From assembly GCF_001921205.1 (NCBI RefSeq), contig NZ_MSIE01000037.1, positions 62,001 to 126,000 on the forward strand: a DNA stretch of 64,000 bases, given 5' to 3'. Shown here one piece after another: positions 61,475-64,000 of this stretch (its first letter is position 1; each line of letters starts with the position of its first letter). Both the position numbers and the translations under genes were made by a program. This DNA comes from Actinophytocola xanthii (GTDB taxonomy: Bacteria > Actinomycetota > Actinomycetes > Mycobacteriales > Pseudonocardiaceae). A model generated the notes under the pieces. That model was not told the origin of the DNA. It made no database searches and saw only the letters and a program-made list of their open reading frames with translations.

Positions 61475-62614
61475 TCACTCCCCGACCGTCGCCAGCAACT
61501 CCGCCCGCACCCCCGACCGGTCCACCTTCCCCGGCCCCCGCAGCGGCAACGCCGGCGCGAACCGCACCAGCTTGGGCACCGATGGCCCGCCCAGCGCCTG
61601 CCGAACAGCGTCCCGCAGCCCGGCTGCCCCGGGTGGCGCCCCCGGGTCCGCCGGCACCACCACCGCCGCGACCAGCTGCCCCCACTCCTCGTCCGGCAGG
61701 TCGACCACGCACGCCTCGGCCACCCCCGGCTGGGCGGCGAGCACGGACTCCACCACCGACGGCACCACCTTCACCCCACCGGTGTTGATCACGGAGTCCG
61801 CCCGGCCGTGCACCTCGAGCGAGCCGTCCTCGTGCACGGTGCCGAGGTCGTCGGTGCGGAACCAGCCACCGGCGAACGCCGCCTCGGTGGCCTTCGGGTC
61901 GAGCCGGTAGCCGCTGGCGAGCGTCGGGCCGGACAACTCGACCACGCCTCCCGCACCGGTCCGCACCAGCACGCCGTCGAGCGGGCGCCCGTCGTACACG
62001 CAACCGCCGGCGGTCTCGGACATGCCGTAGGTGGTCACCACCGGCACGCCCGCCGCCCTGGCCCTGGCCAGCAGCGCCGCCGGTGCGGCGGCGCCGCCGA
62101 GCAGCACCGCGTCGAACCGGCGCAGCACCTCGGGAGCCGCGAGCATCCGGGTGAGCTGGGTCGGCACCAGCGCGGTGTAGTGCGGGCCCGGCCCGGCCAG
62201 CAGCTCGGCGGCCGCGTCGGCGAACGGCTCCCCCCGCCCGAGCACGACCGGCGGGCGGCCGGCGAGCAGCGAACGGACGAGCACCTGCACGCCGGCCACG
62301 TGGTGGGCCGGCAGGGCGAGCAGCCACCGCCCGGGTCCGCCGAGCCGGGCATGGGTCGCGGTGGCCGACGCGGTGAGCGCGGCGGCGGACAGCAGCACGC
62401 CCTTGGCGGTCCCGGTCGACCCGGACGTCGCGACGACCAGCGCCGTGCCGGGCTCCACCGGCAGCTCGGGGGCCATCCTGGCCACCAGCTCACCCCGCCG
62501 CGGGTCGGCGGCGGACACCGGCAGCACGGCCGGGCCGGAGCCGTCCAGGGCGGCACGCAGCGCCAGGGTCAGCTCGCCCACCCCGTCCGGCCCGTCCAGC
62601 ACGATCTCACGCAC
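61475..62614 (-). CDS. menE: o-succinylbenzoate-CoA ligase
   Basis: AMP-forming ligase activating o-succinylbenzoate for menaquinone synthesis. The 379-residue length fits actinobacterial MenE (short N-terminus). Motifs: [20 protein letters not shown] (ATP loop), [56 protein letters not shown] and the C-terminal Lys in [16 protein letters not shown] 62614 is chosen as the family start, though the frame is open far upstream. It lies 59 bp from menA and is divergent from the N-acetyltransferase gene. Confidence 0.94.
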   Translation of the reverse strand: MREIVLDGPDGVGELTLALRAALDGSGPAVLPVSAADPRRGELVARMAPELPVEPGTALVVATSGSTGTAKGVLLSAAALTASATATHARLGGPGRWLLALPAHHVAGVQVLVRSLLAGRPPVVLGRGEPFADAAAELLAGPGPHYTALVPTQLTRMLAAPEVLRRFDAVLLGGAAAPAALLARARAAGVPVVTTYGMSETAGGCVYDGRPLDGVLVRTGAGGVVELSGPTLASGYRLDPKATEAAFAGGWFRTDDLGTVHEDGSLEVHGRADSVINTGGVKVVPSVVESVLAAQPGVAEACVVDLPDEEWGQLVAAVVVPADPGAPPGAAGLRDAVRQALGGPSVPKLVRFAPALPLRGPGKVDRSGVRAELLATVGE

Positions 62615-62638
62615 GCCGTCATTGTCGGTCGGTATGCC

Positions 62639-62644
62639 TAGGGT
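62639..62644 (+). promoter_or_regulatory. Leaderless-type -10 box for the N-acetyltransferase
   Basis: TAGGGT is 6 nt before the ATG at 62651, within a 36-bp gap shared with menE. Confidence 0.6.
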
Positions 62645-62650
62645 CGCGGT

Positions 62651-63538
62651 ATGACCTGGCTCGCGCCGCTCGACCGGCACCTGCGCGACGCGTACCTGCG
62701 GCGGCTCGGCCTGCCCGAGACGCCGCCGCCGACCCTCGAGACCCTGTTCGCGCTGCACCGCGCGCAGCTCGAACGCATCCCCTACGAGTCGGTGTGGATC
62801 TGGCTGGGCGAGCGGCGCACGATCGAGCCGCTGGACTCCGTGCGCCTGTTGCTCGCCGGCCGCGGGGGCTACTGCTACCACCTCAACGGCGCGATGGCCA
62901 CGCTGCTCGGCTGGCTCGGGTTCGCCGTGCACCCGCACGTCGGGGGTGTGCAGGCCGATCCGACGGAGGTGGCCGGCGCCAACGGCTTCCACCTCGCGCT
63001 GACCGTGGCCGGCCTGCCCTCGGCGGCCAACGAGGCCGGCAGCTGGTTGGTCGACGCGGGCCTGGGCCACGGTCCGCACGAACCCCTCCCGCTGGTCACC
63101 GGTACCCACCGGCAGGGGCCCTTCAGCTTCGGCATCGCGCCCTCGACGGCCGTCGAGGGCGGCTGGCGGTTCCAGACCGACCCGCGCATGTCGCCGCTCG
63201 GCATGGACTTCGCGCCTGGCCCGGCCACGGTGGCCGAGCTCACGCCCAGGCACGAGTTCCTCCAGACCGACCCGCGCTCGGGTTTCGTCCGGGTGCTCAC
63301 CGCCTACCGCCGCGACAGCCAGGGCTTGGACGGCCTGCGCGGCCGCGTCCTGCGGCGGGTGACCGGCTCCGGCGAGACGTCGACGGAACTGACCACGGCG
63401 CCCGACTGGTACGCCGCGCTCGCCGACGTGTTCGGCCTGCACCTCGCCGACGTCGGCCAGGACCGCCGGGCCGCGCTGTGGCGGCGGGTCGACACCGCCC
63501 ACCAGGCCTGGCTGGCCGGGACCGGAGGGGGTCAGTAG
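62651..63538 (+). CDS. Arylamine N-acetyltransferase
   Basis: A 295-residue NAT-family enzyme that moves acetyl groups from acetyl-CoA to arylamines or hydrazines. The catalytic triad is intact: Cys75 in GRGGYCYHLN, His114 in NGFHLALTV, Asp135 in WLVDAGLGHG. In mycobacteria NAT affects envelope lipids, while elsewhere it detoxifies aromatic amines; here it is enclosed by menE and menB, so a link to aromatic or quinone metabolism is conceivable but unproven. It overlaps the convergent menB end by 7 bp. Confidence 0.94.
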   Translation: MTWLAPLDRHLRDAYLRRLGLPETPPPTLETLFALHRAQLERIPYESVWIWLGERRTIEPLDSVRLLLAGRGGYCYHLNGAMATLLGWLGFAVHPHVGGVQADPTEVAGANGFHLALTVAGLPSAANEAGSWLVDAGLGHGPHEPLPLVTGTHRQGPFSFGIAPSTAVEGGWRFQTDPRMSPLGMDFAPGPATVAELTPRHEFLQTDPRSGFVRVLTAYRRDSQGLDGLRGRVLRRVTGSGETSTELTTAPDWYAALADVFGLHLADVGQDRRAALWRRVDTAHQAWLAGTGGGQ

Positions 63539-64000
63539 TAGTACGGGAACGGGGACCAGTCGGGGTCGCGCTTCTGCAGGAACGCGTCCCGGCCCTCGAC
63601 CGCCTCGTCGGTCATGTAGGCCAGCCGCGTCGTCTCGCCGGCGAACAGCTGCTGGCCGACCAGGCCGTCGTCGATGAGGTTGAACGCGTACTTGAGCATC
63701 CGCTGGGCGGTCGGTGACTTCCCGTTGATCTCCCGCGCCCACTCGAGCGCGGTCGCCTCCAGCTCGGCATGGGGCACCACGGCGTTCACCGCACCCATGC
63801 GGTGCATGTCCGCCGCCGAGTAGGCGCGCCCGAGGAAGAACACCTCCCGGGCGAACTTCTGGCCCATCTGCCTGGCCAGGTAGGCCGAGCCGTACCCGCC
63901 GTCGAAGCTGCCGACGTCGGCGTCGGTCTGCTTGAAGCGCGCGTGCTCCTCGCTGGCGAGGGTCAGGTCACAGGTGACGTGGAGGCTGTGCCCCCCGCCG
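63532..64000 (-). CDS. menB: 1,4-dihydroxy-2-naphthoyl-CoA synthase (5' end outside window)
   Basis: C-terminal part of a crotonase-fold enzyme that cyclises o-succinylbenzoyl-CoA. The frame is open to the window edge and reads, from 64000 down, GGGHSLHVTCDLTLASEEHARF, then QTDADVGSFDGGYGSAYLA, and LARQMGQKFAREVFFLGRAY, all typical MenB. The carboxyl end RDPDWSPFPYYY is the family hallmark. About 155 residues are visible of roughly 300. With menA and menE it makes a menaquinone group on this strand. Confidence 0.94.
   Translation of the reverse strand, partial: GGGHSLHVTCDLTLASEEHARFKQTDADVGSFDGGYGSAYLARQMGQKFAREVFFLGRAYSAADMHRMGAVNAVVPHAELEATALEWAREINGKSPTAQRMLKYAFNLIDDGLVGQQLFAGETTRLAYMTDEAVEGRDAFLQKRDPDWSPFPYYY

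Noticed and set aside
62615-63742. N-terminal extension of menE to 63742
   Set aside because: The extra 375 residues run antisense to the NAT gene and have no homology pattern; GTG 62614 gives the family start.

Overview
The window is high-GC actinobacterial DNA, most likely from the family Pseudonocardiaceae. Evidence: frequent GTG starts, mycothiol genes (mshA and a mycothiol-dependent isomerase-type enzyme), Streptomyces-type developmental regulators (a BldN-like ECF sigma factor and a BldC-like protein), and a gene order that, from recall, largely follows the Mycobacterium tuberculosis segment Rv0474 to Rv0548. I found no tRNA, rRNA, CRISPR array, integrase or insertion sequence. Gene density is very high, and many stop and start codons overlap as ATGA or GTGA.

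Layout. (1) 1-6112: an ABC transporter pair of MacB/FtsX type (its ATPase cut by the window edge), a small monooxygenase-fold protein, and a reverse-strand 3-hydroxybutyrate dehydrogenase locus. The PucR-type regulator of that locus carries a frameshift, and only a tail of what looks like an MFS transporter remains beside it. (2) 6238-9417: two zinc-ribbon genes, an XRE regulator with an HbhA-like adhesin, DUF2516, and a YbaK-like protein. (3) 9420-14535: a mycothiol-dependent enzyme with PurU, a TipAS-type MerR regulator divergent from an ADP-ribosylglycohydrolase, a long palindromic element, a methyltransferase and DUF2505. (4) 14561-26301: envelope and redox core genes: murB, an L,D-transpeptidase lipoprotein, mshA, ybjN, gpmA, senX3-regX3 and ppx. 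(5) 26444-35280: a proline-rich membrane protein, a sugar isomerase-type enzyme, proline dehydrogenase, a thioesterase, proC, an excisionase-type HTH protein, a 33-residue ribosomal-type peptide, an epimerase, an acyltransferase, a second palindromic element and a HAD hydrolase. (6) 35352-41071: a BldN-like sigma factor with its probable membrane anti-sigma partner, divergent from an acyl-CoA ligase, glutaredoxin and molybdopterin oxidoreductase. (7) 41226-50377: rex-hemA-hemC-hemD-hemB, a cassette of small membrane proteins, then hemL, with a Rex operator in front of rex. (8) 50374-55075: the System II cytochrome c maturation operon (resA-ccdA-resB-ccsB) with a histidine phosphatase. (9) 55177-64000: two low-complexity proteins (one a ParA/MinD-type ATPase), BldC, an Lrp-DUF4229-Cds1 operon, and menaquinone genes menA, menE and menB around an arylamine N-acetyltransferase.

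Functionally, regions 6 to 9 form a respiration block: NADH/NAD+ sensing (Rex), heme, cytochrome c assembly, menaquinone and sulfide/cysteine metabolism. Regions 3 to 5 hold cell wall, mycothiol and phosphate-sensing functions. A recurring regulatory theme is an apparent leaderless promoter, with a TANNNT box 6 to 8 nt before an ATG or GTG, at more than ten genes. No clearly new defence or mobile system is present. The most unusual items are the two long convergent-junction palindromes, the decaying 3-hydroxybutyrate locus, the membrane-protein cassette between hemB and hemL, and the repeat-bearing ParA-like protein.
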